The notes: a model not told the origin generated them from the sequence alone. A DNA stretch of 54,953 nt from Christensenellaceae bacterium (GCA_031280685.1 JAITGM010000019.1:1-54953); one strand, 5' to 3'; shown: positions 9,001 to 16,613, counted from the first letter of the stretch. Program-made: numbers and translations.

Positions 9001-10355
9001 TTAAGACGCCGGATGAAAGGCTCAACCGCCTTTGCAACCGCTGGCTGCCTTACCAGGCGCTGGCCGGGCGCCTCTGGGGGCGCACCGGCTTCTATCAATC
9101 GGGCGGGGCCGTGGGCTTCCGCGATCAACTGCAGGACGCAGCCATGCTCGCCTATTACGATACCTCGATTTTAAGGCGGCAGATCCTGCTTTCGGCCGCA
9201 CACCAATTCGAGGAGGGCGACGTCATGCACTGGTGGCATCCGCCGCGCAGGGGCGTGCGCACCAGAATCAGCGATGATTTGCTCTTTTTGCCCTGGGCTG
9301 CGGCGCAATATGCCCGCATGACGGGCGAAACCGCGATCTTTAACGAGGAAGTGCCCTTTTTGCGCGGGGAGGCGCTGCCGAGCGACAAGGAGGATTTTTA
9401 CTTTCAGGCAGAGGAGGGCGGAAGCGCCAGCCTGATGGAACACTGCCTGCGGGCCATAAAAAAAGCCGCCCAAACCGGCCCGCACGGCCTTGCGCTGATG
9501 GGCGGGGGCGACTGGAACGACGCGATGAACCGCGTCGGCCACGAGGGCAAGGGCGAAAGCGTCTTCGTTTCGTTCATGCTGGCCTGGGTCATCCGGGATT
9601 TTTTGCCTTTCGCGCCGGAAGGGGAGACCGAGTGGCTGTGCCGCGCCGCGCGGGGCGTGGCCGCTGCGATTGAGGAGCACGCGCAGGATGGCGATTGGTA
9701 TATCCGCGCGTATTTCGACGATGGAAGCCGCCTGGGCGGCAAAGGCGCGGGCGAGTGCTCGATCGACCTAAGCTCGCAGGCGCTGGCCGTGCTTTCGGGC
9801 GCGGTTTCGCGCGAGCGGGCGCAGGCCGCGATGGATGCCGCGGTCGAAAGGCTCTATGAGCCGTCAAAGAGGCTGTTTAAGCTGCTCGATCCCCCTTTTG
9901 AGGGGCTTGGGAAGAAGGCCGGCTATATCTCAGGCTATTTGCCCGGCGTGCGCGAAAACGGCGGGCAATACACCCACGCGGCGGCCTGGGGCGTGCTGGC
10001 GCTCTGCCTGCTGGGCGATCGGCGGGCGCCTGAGATCCTTCTTGCCCTGCTGCCCGCGGGGCGCAACGAGGAGGAATACAAGGTGGAACCCTACGTGGCC
10101 GCCGCCGATATTTACGCGGGCCAGAACGCGGGCCGGGGCGGGTGGACCTGGTATACGGGCGCGGCGGCCTGGCTGTGGCGCGCCGCGGTGGAGGGCGTCT
10201 GCGGGCTGCGCGGCGGGGAGTTGACCCCCTGCGCGCCCGAAACCTGGGAGGAAATCGAGATCGAACTGCACGGGCGAAGCTATGGCTGGCGGCGGACGGA
10301 AGAGGGCTCAGCTATGCAGCAGGGGCATGGCGAGGGCTCCGTAGAGATTGAGTAG
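3003..10355 (+). CDS. ndvB: Cyclic beta-1,2-glucan synthase (GT84 + GH189-like + GH94)
   Basis: A giant membrane enzyme of 2450 residues that polymerises glucose from UDP-glucose into beta-1,2-glucan and cyclises it. Membrane helices lie near residues 353-405 and again after the transferase domain, near 735-850. Between them is the GT84 domain with DGD at 566-568, an Asp at 666 in LSHDLLEG and QHRW at 698. A glycoamylase-like domain follows (about 860-1240), matching the cyclising domain now called GH189. The C-terminal part (about 1650-2400) is GH94 phosphorylase-like, with GGGDWNDAMN and Asp 2170 and 2173, and is thought to set chain length. ATG 3003 was chosen over TTG 2976 because GGAGG lies 7 bases before it. 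The end overlaps the convergent membrane-protein gene by 48 bases. Confidence 0.9.
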   Translation: MNPKPFDATLDREGLVRHIREMAGARATGLRACPSAKKLLQSMAKSQAALEEMARAGEELLPGSAWFLENYPYLEEAAEAAQSEGRQKLPAAGRLPRAFLAVTEAVAHQDAHIDAELLSLCAKAYMEVQPLSMAEIWALPRLARLALLRAAEKTAQSLVWQQRRRRGAESYARRSWLPGGAFSGMPAEMMDPAAIERVSELLQGEEELLQRYAELLAEKGLSLRGQIETQQERRALDRLRMAGAVQSLHRLEEMDFVPLFEELYPPEKILRAEESGVYERCEFETREMLRLALARVAKLHRKNEARVARLLLSLSEQGENPARRQIAYYLTENDGLLKLSRALGGARPGFRLWLWMRRHAKGLYFGLLCLLVAALCAALYRFVEPRLALLSLLPAFSFGQRILGGAVGRLFPPRLLCKLDFSKGIPDAHRAAVVTPVLLSSPGRAAECVENLERLYLANPQTGLNFVLLGDFADHGSETREDDSAILQAAMEGMHRLNLRYGERFYFLHRPRKWSLTQRRYIGWERKRGALKQFNQAVLSGDESAFCCVNLPLENLRETRYAITLDGDTILPPGSAARLVGALAHPLNRAKGVLAPRVQFLYGWKQTLFGRVMTENGGVDSYSAAVSETYQDLCGEGIFGGKGIYSIKAFENATAHLPQNAILSHDLLEGLLAGAALLSDVPIFEKQPQSLRAWGARQHRWTRGDWQLLPFLAAHGLSGLGRFKIADNLRRSLSPLSAVLAGMLCGPWGLLVIYLELGLPRSPAWLVRLALLPWQAMMQFGAALKTLWRLLVTRRNLLSWVTAADLGGRREMSAARLLFCPLAGALSLSPLLLPVWALAMFLPFLFERPGFQRRGVDKKDRDFLLQTAKETYAWFETNLSEKSSFLPPDNVQEAHGEKVDHRSSPTNIGLALCAQVAARDLGLISAPEMARRLERTLLSVEKMEKWNGQLYNWYDIRDLRPLAPRYISSVDNGNLGVCLMSCAAALREGGENGLAMRFEKLCREMDFKPLYDEARQLFYIGFDEGAGRMSPGHYDLLASESRLLSFFAIVKGDVPPKHFAALGRPLTGEFRRPTLLSWSGTLFEYLMPLLFLESAPLSLLRGSEEGAVEAQMRAVKMDGGPKRPWGESESGYNAFDLSLNYQYRAFGLPTLSMRGGEFSDVVVSPYSAALALLAAPRAAAKNLRRMKEMGWSDAHGFYEAADYSEGRSGGKEYALVLSHMAHHQGMALLALEAALGGKLRGRFMALPGVQAHALLLAERAPAVAPPKRSRPKRELRPQSAQKVKRAGYTAPRAFASAQLLFGGGTSLLVTGGGVGPSKKAEGSFFRADEDGLCLHFYLDGERLRFGRAFLDVDKARFSAESEKLSCKLEIAVSPEDGAIVFSAQLNLAAPREKVEFGAYFEPVLAERRADETHKAFSDLFLQASAAGPEALRICRRPRGEEQPLGLLFELAGDGEPLGMQSQRVEFIGRGGDLNRPKLALSDEEGLSRTPVEPCAALFRTCKAGDGRSLNFIGRIDLQEGEPGAPASLPMAVERAFELAAIRAQAEISSYNLSPAGLKTAGRALAALASPALCGGERLEHLRLSTLGQEGLWRFGLSGDLPLIVLRIGDLSGLRLAKESYALQNYLGAKGFSTELVVIDEGGADYRQGLRDALGAACPAAKILPGHELSEEERALLCSRAGLLLRAPGPELDRQIPPIPIAKKFAQKAFTLPEFTPIQLEEAELCDRSGYGGFSPGGEKYVVTQRPPMPWSNVLANEEFGSLVTENFGGYSFYQNARLQRLTPFSNDQVLDPAGEGVFLRDEESGQIERFTERVSMLQGAVVGESGRLGLRAELTVWVDREKPLKFMRARVFNGGPQRRRLTLWGFARWVLGADDSAKPSIFTSRRGNMLLAENRYGGGFVGFLTLVGGDIEGFSCDGAELRQAETLEQLSGAEGAGFDPCALLRAKMEIGPGETKELCVVLGAAQSEAAALRLQAMAEPPVSLKRTLAFWEGFLGRVRIKTPDERLNRLCNRWLPYQALAGRLWGRTGFYQSGGAVGFRDQLQDAAMLAYYDTSILRRQILLSAAHQFEEGDVMHWWHPPRRGVRTRISDDLLFLPWAAAQYARMTGETAIFNEEVPFLRGEALPSDKEDFYFQAEEGGSASLMEHCLRAIKKAAQTGPHGLALMGGGDWNDAMNRVGHEGKGESVFVSFMLAWVIRDFLPFAPEGETEWLCRAARGVAAAIEEHAQDGDWYIRAYFDDGSRLGGKGAGECSIDLSSQALAVLSGAVSRERAQAAMDAAVERLYEPSKRLFKLLDPPFEGLGKKAGYISGYLPGVRENGGQYTHAAAWGVLALCLLGDRRAPEILLALLPAGRNEEEYKVEPYVAAADIYAGQNAGRGGWTWYTGAAAWLWRAAVEGVCGLRGGELTPCAPETWEEIEIELHGRSYGWRRTEEGSAMQQGHGEGSVEIE

Positions 10356-11536
10356 GCAGCCAAAGCCCATGAGGAAGACGGCCAGCGGCGGAACCGGCTC
10401 CGCCGCAAGGCCCTCTTTTTCGCCCTGAAGCTCCCTTTGGCGGGCATCGAGGAGGAAGAGCAGGGCGAGGGGAAGAAGATCCAGGGTGTAGCGCGAGCCG
10501 AACTGGTAGCCGCCCAGCGTCCTATGCAGGGCGAGGAAGATCAGGCCGAGCAAAAAGCAGGCGCAAAGGGCGATTTGCGCAGGGCCCAGGTGCTTTGCGC
10601 GCAGCTGACGCGCCACGCAAAGGAAGAACAGCAAAAGACGGGGTTGGCGAGGTAAAAGGCAAAGCCCTCGAAGGGGTTGAGGTTTACGCGGAGTCCTCCG
10701 CCAAGCAGGAGGGGGCGAAAGAGCAGGATGGAAAGGTTATGCGCCAGATAGGCGGGCGAAAACCGCGGGTTCCGGGTGAATTCGGGCAGGTAGCTATGGC
10801 CGAATTCCAGCGGGTTGCTGAAGCGGGCGAGGTTCAGCGCCATGTAGAAAAGCCCCACCAGCGCGGCGGGGATCAGGCTGAAGAAGAGCCCCCGGCAAAA
10901 GCGCCAAGACCCTGCCCTGCTTGGCGGATCCTTGGCCCAAAACAGGGCGATGAACGCCGGGAAGTAGACGATGGAAACCGGCCTGCAGCCGACCGCGAGC
11001 GCCAGCCAGAAAAACGCGGGCCTTTGCCGCCCCTTCAGCAGGCAGAGGATGGCAATTAGGAGCAGGAGGGTGTTGAGCGTCTGCGCCTGAAACCAAACCG
11101 CGCCCGAGCTGGAAACCCAGGCCAGCGAGCTGCCCAGCAGCAGGGGGACGGCCCAAATCGCGGCCCGATTTTCCTCCAGGCCGATCACCCGCAGGCAGGC
11201 ATATAAAACCCCGAGGCTCGCGACGGCATACAGGGCGACGATGAGGTTGCTCGGCGTTTCTGCGTCAAAAATGGCGACCCAGGGCAGAAGAAAGAGCGAG
11301 GGAAGTGGCGGGAAGGAGAGATAGTACTTGTCGTTGTAGATCGCGAGTTCCAGCCAGGTATAGACCTCGCCGCTTGGAATATCCAGGCGGCCGTCCTGCC
11401 AGCAGAGCGCCTGGAGGGTGTAACTATCGTGCGTGCTGTGCGCGAGCAGGCTGCCGCCGAGGAGATCATGCAGGAGGAGATAATAGAGCGCAGCGAACAG
11501 GAGCAGGCCGACGAGCTGGGGTTCTGGCTTTCGCAT
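10308..11536 (-). pseudogene. Polytopic membrane protein (GT-C-like), split by a frameshift
   Basis: Two reading frames make one protein. The N-terminal part (11536 down to about 10640, nominal stop at 10541) has about eight hydrophobic helices and a loop with HSTHDSYTLQ and YNDKYYLSFPPLPS, which resembles GT-C / PMT-type glycosyltransferases. The part from 10634 to 10308 continues as LFFLCVARQL and two or three more helices. Adding one T to the four-base T run read on the minus strand (10633-10636) gives a smooth VFLLFFLC join. Start ATG 11536 has GAGGGAG upstream. Either the gene is broken or one base is missing from the assembly. Its last 48 bases overlap the end of the glucan synthase gene. 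The substrate is unknown. Confidence 0.75.
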
Positions 11537-11685
11537 GGCGGAGCACTCCCTCAAATTGAAATGGGGGCGTTTCGCCTCTTGCGCCTGGATGCTTCAGGCA
11601 ATAAAGAAGGTATTATAGAAAAAAGAGGAGAATCCTTCAAGAAAACCACAAAAAGCGCGAAAAAGTCCGCTTTGCGCGCCGCAAC

Positions 11686-11715
11686 TTGACAGCGCCCCCG
11701 CTTTCGTGCTATAAA
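11686..11715 (+). promoter_or_regulatory. Strong sigma-A promoter for a lipoprotein gene
   Basis: Consensus TTGACA (11686-11691), an 18-base spacer and TATAAA (11710-11715). It lies 57 bases before the lipoprotein start codon. Confidence 0.8.
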
Positions 11716-11771
11716 TCAAATGAGCGCGCTGTGGTTTTGCGCGCATTTTCAAAAAAACGAGGTTGCAAACA

Positions 11772-12344
11772 ATGAAGAAGATAGCGCTTTTCCTCTGCCT
11801 TGCGCTGCTGATGCTCACGGCGCTGGCCGGCTGCGGCGGCCCAGGGGATCCCGGTGTCGTGCTGGTCACCGAAACGCCTACGGCCAGCGAAAGCCCCGAG
11901 ACTTCGGCCACGCCGGAAACGAGCCCCACAGAAATCGCGACGCCAGAACCCGCGGCGACGCCTGCGGCCCCCCCCATCACCGACTATAAAGAGCTGAACG
12001 AGCGCATCACCAAGGCATATAAGGGCGAAACCAAGGATGGGCACATCCTCTATTACGGCCTGAACGACGATGGCGGCTTTGTGGCCATCGGCTATCAGGA
12101 TCCAAAGAAGAAGGATAGCGACTGCTTTGCCGGCCTGAGCAAGCAAAGCCCCCGCGGCATGACCGTCACCGACCAAATCGCCTGGGTAGACATGGACTAT
12201 TCCCTTGAAGACAAGGATGGGAAACAGCACCTGAAGGTTGAGCTGGCCAAGGGCGCGGCCGAAGCCGATCTCAAGGCCTGCGAGGTGAAGGAACTGGTCG
12301 ATGCCTTCGTGTCGATCGTTACGGATACTGCGGCCGTGGGTTAA
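11772..12344 (+). CDS. Small secreted lipoprotein, function unknown
   Basis: The 190 residues begin with a lipoprotein signal peptide ending in the lipobox LTALAGC, so the protein should be anchored to the outer face of the membrane. A Thr/Pro/Glu-rich linker of about 45 residues follows, then a small globular part (YKELNERITKAYKGE to the end) with no motif I recognise. ATG 11772 was chosen over ATG 11763 because it gives the usual MKKIAL start and has AGG at a suitable distance. It is a single-gene unit with its own promoter and terminator. Confidence 0.8.
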   Translation: MKKIALFLCLALLMLTALAGCGGPGDPGVVLVTETPTASESPETSATPETSPTEIATPEPAATPAAPPITDYKELNERITKAYKGETKDGHILYYGLNDDGGFVAIGYQDPKKKDSDCFAGLSKQSPRGMTVTDQIAWVDMDYSLEDKDGKQHLKVELAKGAAEADLKACEVKELVDAFVSIVTDTAAVG

Positions 12345-12363
12345 GCTCGGCACGCGAATTCCT

Positions 12364-12398
12364 CAAAGAGGCTCCCATTTTTGGGGGGCTTCTTTTTT
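12364..12398 (+). terminator. Terminator after the lipoprotein gene
   Basis: AAGAGGCTCCC pairs with GGGGGCTTCTT around an ATTTTT-containing loop and is followed by TTTT. It lies 20 bases after the stop codon. Confidence 0.75.
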
Positions 12399-12579
12399 GC
12401 GCGGCTAAGGAGCCTTCTTTCGCGGGCGATCGAGCGGTTTTGGCAAAAAAGCCGGCCCGGAAGCGCGAAGGAAGGGGAATGGAATAAGCATTAAAACGAG
12501 GAGGGGCGCGGGTGAAATATCAGGCAGAGCGAAGCCACGGCGATTGCCCGGGAAACGCCTTGAAAAGGGGAGTTTTTTA

Positions 12580-13225
12580 ATCAAAAACCACTGGCCCCCG
12601 GTCTTTCGCTTCTGCTGGTAAGGGCCCTAACCGTGCCCGCCTTCGCGGCGCCGCCGCGGCTGGGCGGCCCCGCGTGGAGGAGCTTTGATTCACACCACGG
12701 CGAGTGGGCTTAACCTGGCAGCGGCTCGGGCATGGACTATTCCGTCGTCAAGCTGCTGCGCCGCGGCACGGCCCTTGCGGTTTGGGGCTACGCCGGCGTT
12801 TGGGCCCGCGTGACCACGCAGGCAGGCAAGAGCGGCTGGGCGCATAACCGCTGCATTCGAATGGCGAATTGGAAGTTGGCGCGGCTTAGCCCCGTGACGA
12901 GGCCAAGGGCGTCGCGGAAGTCATTGGTCAGCAAGATCTTGCCGCAGCCGAAGGGCGGCGAAAGCACCGGGGCTAGCGGCAGCGGCGGCACTGGAAGTGG
13001 GGATATCGGCAGCGGTACAAGTTCGAATGCCGCGCCGCAAAGCGCTGTGGATAAGGTGGTCGCCACGGAATGGGCGCAGAACGGCAATAATGAGGTGAGA
13101 AGTACCTCAAAGGCGGCCAGGGCAGCGCGTTCGGCAAGCTGCGGAGCGCACTCGCGGGCACGGAGTACGATTCCATACGCCCCAGCACCCTTTTGAGGGC
13201 GGCTTTGGAGTCGCTAAGAGATTAA
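12580..13225 (+). pseudogene. Decayed SH3-domain secreted protein
   Basis: A broken relative of the intact gene at 13664. The bases before it (GGGGAGTTTTTTA) match the leader of that gene, but the start codon is ATC instead of ATG. With small indels corrected, one reads a signal peptide ending PAFAAP, an SH3 strand (HTTASGLNL), then SGSGMDYSVVKLLRRGTALA and GKSGWAHNRCIR, which is a bacterial SH3 fold. A Gly/Ser-rich linker and a helical tail (KYLKGGQGSAFGKLRSALAG) end at TAA 13223. At least three frameshifts are visible: in the signal peptide/SH3 joint, at about 12717 (one missing base between LNL and SGSG) and near 13098. A product running from 12732 to 13196 would contain the wrong tail. 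Confidence 0.75.
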
Positions 13226-13242
13226 TAACGAGCAAGGGCATG

Positions 13243-13277
13243 AAAAGGCGCCCGGCCGCACCGAGCGCCTTCATTTT
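13243..13277 (+). terminator. Terminator after the SH3 pseudogene
   Basis: AAGGCGC pairs with GCGCCTT and is followed by CATTTTT. It lies 18 bases after the restored stop codon of the pseudogene. Confidence 0.6.
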
Positions 13278-13523
13278 TGGGTGTTTGAGCGCACTTCAGG
13301 GCGAAAAACACGGCATAATGGCGATAGAACGGGTTTTGTGAAAAACGCCGAAGCGATCAGGCTCCCCTCGTGCCGCGGATTGAAAAGGCGAGCAAGAGCG
13401 GCCGGAAAAAGCCGGATAAAGGCAGTTTACCGAGGATTGAAGGGCCGGCGGCGAATTATTACGCAAGGGTTGCGGATTTGTATGGGGAGCGTGAAGAATT
13501 TCAAGGAAAATTCATTAGGGATA
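13278..13523. other. Non-coding stretch
   Basis: Short open frames exist here but none has a ribosome site, a recognisable protein or normal codon use. I see nothing else in it until the promoter at 13524. Confidence 0.5.
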
Positions 13524-13551
13524 TTGCAATTTGGGGCAGGAATGTTATAAT
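13524..13551 (+). promoter_or_regulatory. Promoter for the SH3-domain protein gene
   Basis: TTGCAA (13524-13529), a 16-base spacer and TATAAT (13546-13551). The resulting leader is about 105 bases long and contains two hairpins: GGCCGAC/GTCGGCC at 13598-13614 and GCCT/AGGC just before the AAGGGGAAG ribosome site. Confidence 0.65.
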
Positions 13552-13663
13552 ACTGGCAGAGATTATATGGTGCCGCACCGTTGCGCCGCTCCAATGGGCC
13601 GACGCGAGTCGGCCTCATATAAAAAAACACATTGCCTGATAAGGCAGAAAGGGGAAGTTTTTC

Positions 13664-14062
13664 ATGAAAAAGCTTCTTGCTCTCACCCTGGCGGTTCTGC
13701 TGTGCTTGGCCATGGCCGCCCCCGCTTTCGCCGCCCCCAAGGCTCACGACTGGGCTGACTACGATTGGCATGGCTATGGCTGGTATAATGCCGGCGTCAA
13801 GCTGCATGGCGACGCGGTCGTGACCGCTCGTTCCCTGAACCTGCGCACCGGCGCGGGCCTGAGCTTCCCGATCATCACCTCCTTCCCGCGTGGCACCGTC
13901 GTTGAAGTCATCGGCATCTCCGACTCGTGGGCCGAAGTCGTGATCGGCTATGGCTTCAAGGGCTACATGCACACCGATTACCTCTCCTTCTGGGACTATG
14001 ACTTCGACGATGGCGTCGTGCTCCCCGAGAACACCGTTGAGAGCAAGGTTCTGAAGCAGTAA
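13664..14062 (+). CDS. Secreted bacterial SH3-domain protein
   Basis: The 132 residues start with a signal peptide cleaved after PAFAA. A Trp/Tyr/His-rich stretch (HDWADYDWHGYGWYN) follows, then one bacterial SH3 (SH3_3) domain from about 48 to 110 with the typical LNLRTGAGLSFPI, GTVVEVIG and YGFKGYMHTDYL strands. Such domains usually bind peptidoglycan peptides or wall polymers. There is no enzymatic domain, so it may be a wall-binding structural or signalling protein. The ribosome site AAAGGGGAAG precedes ATG 13664. The decayed paralogue lies 440 bases upstream in the same direction. Confidence 0.8.
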   Translation: MKKLLALTLAVLLCLAMAAPAFAAPKAHDWADYDWHGYGWYNAGVKLHGDAVVTARSLNLRTGAGLSFPIITSFPRGTVVEVIGISDSWAEVVIGYGFKGYMHTDYLSFWDYDFDDGVVLPENTVESKVLKQ

Positions 14063-14092
14063 GCTTAGAAAATTAGGCATTGATTCGGTATG

Positions 14093-14125
14093 AAAGGGCT
14101 TCCGGGCGACCGGGAGCCTTTTTTG
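14093..14125 (+). terminator. Terminator after the SH3-domain protein gene
   Basis: AAAGGGCTTCCGG pairs with CCGGGAGCCTTT around GCGA and is followed by a T tract. Confidence 0.85.
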
Positions 14126-14167
14126 TGACTTGGATCGAGCTGCCGGCCTATCTTGGCGATTTGAATC

Positions 14168-14268
14168 GCGCTCGCTCCGCTCGCGCGCCGGAGGGCCGAC
14201 TCCGCGCTGTGCGCGGCCTGCCGCCGCGCGGCAGTGGCAGCTACGCTGCCAGCCGGCCCTTCGGGGCC
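14168..14268 (+). repeat. Dispersed GC-rich repeat, copy 1
   Basis: A non-coding block made of nested palindromes, including GCCGCCGCGCGGC and GGCAGCTACGCTGCC. The same unit occurs inverted at 40725-40840 and in a shorter form at 32704-32751. The rest of the gap 14126-14450 is GC-rich and holds a second partial unit (CTACGCTGCCTGCG) and a purine-rich run. No gene is visible in it. Confidence 0.65.
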
Positions 14269-14450
14269 GTGAGCTACGCTGCCTGCGCTGGCGGCTCCCC
14301 GCCGCCATTAGAGGGAAAAGGAGAGGGAAAAGGGAAAGTGATGGGGGAAACGGCTACAAAAAGGCACCCCGTTGGCCTTGGGTGCCTTTTTATAACGAGA
14401 ATTGGTGGGCGGCTGGGAGCAGCTTCACCCGCGCAGCCCCGGAGGGGCGT

Positions 14451-15677
14451 TCAGGGGCTGATATAGCGAATGATGGCGCCGTGCGGCAGGTCAAAGCGCG
14501 CAAACCGTGCGCGAAGCTCGCTTTCGACGCCCTCCTCGCTGATGAGGGCGAATTCCCCGGCGAAGGCCTCGCCTTCCACGGTCACCAGGCGCGCGCCGGG
14601 GAAGAGCCCCTCCACCTCCTGCTGGGCGCCAGGGGTCAGCGGGCGCAAAACCCGCGAAAAGAGCCGCATCCGGCCCGAGAGCGCGTCGAGACAGGCTGGC
14701 GCTTGCGCGGAAGCGAGGGCCCTGTCGGCAGGGTGAAGAACGATGTCGATCAAATCGCCTACGATGGCGCTGGCGGTGGGCAGTTGGCCCGCGCCGCGCC
14801 CGTAAAAGAGCACGTCGCCCACCATATCGCCGTTGACGAGCACGGCATTGAATACATCGCTGACCCCGGCCAGGGGATGGTCGCCAGGCAGCATGGCGGG
14901 CGCGACCGAGGCCCTGAAGCCATCCGCGACCCTTTCGCCCAGGGCGATCAGCTTTACGCTGCGCCCAAGTTCCTTGGCGTAGAGCATATCTTGCTTTTCG
15001 AGCTTCGTGATGCCCTCGGTGAACATCTTCTCGTCGCTCAAGGGGCTGCCGAAGGCCACGTGGCAGAGGATGCAGATCTTGCGGCGGGCATCGTCGCCCT
15101 CCACGTCGGCGGAAGGGTCTTTTTCGGCATAACCCTTCTGCTGGGCTTCTTTTAGTGCCGCCGCGAAGGAGGCGCCGCCGTCGCGCATCCTGGTGAGGAT
15201 ATAGTTCGTCGTGCCGTTCAGGATGCCCGCGATGCGGTCGATCCGGTTTGCGGCCAAATTCTGCCGCAGCGGCCCGATGACCGGAATGCCGCCGCCTGTG
15301 CTGGCCTCGTAGAGGAAGCGCACCCCTCTTTCGGAGGCCTTTTGGATGATCTCTTCGCCGGCTGCCACCACGAGCGCCTTATTCGAGGTCACCACGTGCT
15401 TACCGGCTTCGATGGCCCACAAAACGAAGCTGCGCGCGGGTTCCACGCCGCCCATGCACTCCACCACGATGTCGATATCCGGCCTCGTGAGCAGCGCCTG
15501 CGCATCCTTCGTGAATAGATCCGCATAAGGGAGCGCAGAAAAGTCGCGCAGGTCGCAAATCGCCGTAAGTTCAAGCCCCTGCCCCACGCGCTCCTGTAGG
15601 AGTTTCGCGTTTTTAAGAAGGATCTCCGCCACGCCGCCGCCCACGACGCCATGGCCGAGCAAGCCGATTTTCGCCAT
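14451..15677 (-). CDS. hom: Homoserine dehydrogenase
   Basis: Reduces aspartate semialdehyde to homoserine with NAD(P)H, the branch point to threonine and methionine. The 408 residues start with the nucleotide-binding GLLGHGVVGGGV, followed by VVECMGGVEPAR, TSNKALV, the active-site region ILNGTTNYILTRM and GYAEKDPSADVEGDDARRK with the catalytic Lys. A C-terminal stretch of about 70 residues looks like an ACT regulatory domain. ATG 15677 is preferred over GTG 15686 because AAAGGG is correctly spaced for it. It is the second gene of an operon, 12 bases after a PfkB-family kinase. Neither thrB nor thrC is adjacent. Confidence 0.93.
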   Translation of the reverse strand: MAKIGLLGHGVVGGGVAEILLKNAKLLQERVGQGLELTAICDLRDFSALPYADLFTKDAQALLTRPDIDIVVECMGGVEPARSFVLWAIEAGKHVVTSNKALVVAAGEEIIQKASERGVRFLYEASTGGGIPVIGPLRQNLAANRIDRIAGILNGTTNYILTRMRDGGASFAAALKEAQQKGYAEKDPSADVEGDDARRKICILCHVAFGSPLSDEKMFTEGITKLEKQDMLYAKELGRSVKLIALGERVADGFRASVAPAMLPGDHPLAGVSDVFNAVLVNGDMVGDVLFYGRGAGQLPTASAIVGDLIDIVLHPADRALASAQAPACLDALSGRMRLFSRVLRPLTPGAQQEVEGLFPGARLVTVEGEAFAGEFALISEEGVESELRARFARFDLPHGAIIRYISP

Positions 15678-15689
15678 TTCCCTCACCCT

Positions 15690-16613
15690 TTATAGTTCTT
15701 GTATTTGAACCCTTTTTAGCATGTCTTCAAAGCCTTGCCGCTCAAAGAGCTGCGTGCCCTCGCTCATCACGGCGGCCGTACCCGCGGCGACGCCCGCGCG
15801 CAGCGCTTCGCCGAGATCCGCGCCGCCAAGCAGGGCATAGAGCAGCCCGCAAACCACGCTGTCGCCCGCGCCGACGGTTGAAAGCACCGGTACCTCGACC
15901 CTTGGGGCATAGAAGCAGCGCTTCCCATCGGTGAGCAGCGCGCCGCCCGCGCCCATGGTCACGCAGCAGAGCCCAGCGCCCATGCCCGTTGAGTGTACAG
16001 CGGCCAGGCGCAGATCGTCAAGGGATGACAGTTTTTTCCCCGTTAAGCTTTCTAGCTCATAGGCGTTGGGTTTGATCAGATCGGGCTTTGCCAAAAGGCC
16101 TTTTTTTAGCTTCTCCCCCTCCGCGTCCAGCACGCGAAAGACGCCGCGCGCGTCCTTCATTAAGGTCTGATAATAATCCTCCGGCGCGCCTGGTGGTAGC
16201 GAGCCCGTAAAGACCACCGCCCGCGACTCTTTCGCGGCCGCCCGCGTAAGTTCACGCATCGAGAAGAGCATTTCCTCGCTCACCCGAGGCCCGGGCTCGT
16301 TGATCTCGGTGATCGTGCTCTTTTCTTCGTCGAAAATCTTAAGGTTGGTGCGAATCTCACCTGGCGCGCCGACGAAGCGATACTCGACGTCCGCGGTGTC
16401 TAGCCGGTCGGTCAGCAAATGGCGATTGCTTTCGTAAATAAAGCCGATGGCGAGGCCCCGCATCCCGAGCTTTTGTGCGCCCAGCGCGATGTGGATGCCC
16501 TTGCCGCCGCCGTCTATCCGCGAAGAAAGGATGCGGTTCAGCCCGCCGTATTCAAAGCGCTCGATTTTCACAGTCTTATCGATGCAGGGGTTGAGGCAAA
16601 CGCCGGTGATCAT
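15690..16613 (-). CDS. PfkB-family hexose kinase (1-phosphofructokinase-like)
   Basis: A ribokinase-fold sugar kinase of 307 residues. The N-terminal MITGVCLNPCIDKTV and GGGKGIHIALGAQKLG are typical of the FruK / LacC / tagatose-6-phosphate kinase branch, and the C-terminal STVGAGDSVVCG contains the catalytic Asp of the PfkB signature. The likely substrate is fructose 1-phosphate or tagatose 6-phosphate, and the sequence alone does not decide between them. GGAGGGGATTTCC precedes ATG 16613. It leads an operon with hom, an odd pairing with no obvious metabolic link. Confidence 0.85.
   Translation of the reverse strand: MITGVCLNPCIDKTVKIERFEYGGLNRILSSRIDGGGKGIHIALGAQKLGMRGLAIGFIYESNRHLLTDRLDTADVEYRFVGAPGEIRTNLKIFDEEKSTITEINEPGPRVSEEMLFSMRELTRAAAKESRAVVFTGSLPPGAPEDYYQTLMKDARGVFRVLDAEGEKLKKGLLAKPDLIKPNAYELESLTGKKLSSLDDLRLAAVHSTGMGAGLCCVTMGAGGALLTDGKRCFYAPRVEVPVLSTVGAGDSVVCGLLYALLGGADLGEALRAGVAAGTAAVMSEGTQLFERQGFEDMLKRVQIQEL

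Noticed and set aside
13281..13639. Short plus-strand frames before the SH3-domain gene
   Set aside because: They run through the promoter and leader, lack ribosome sites and show no recognisable protein.
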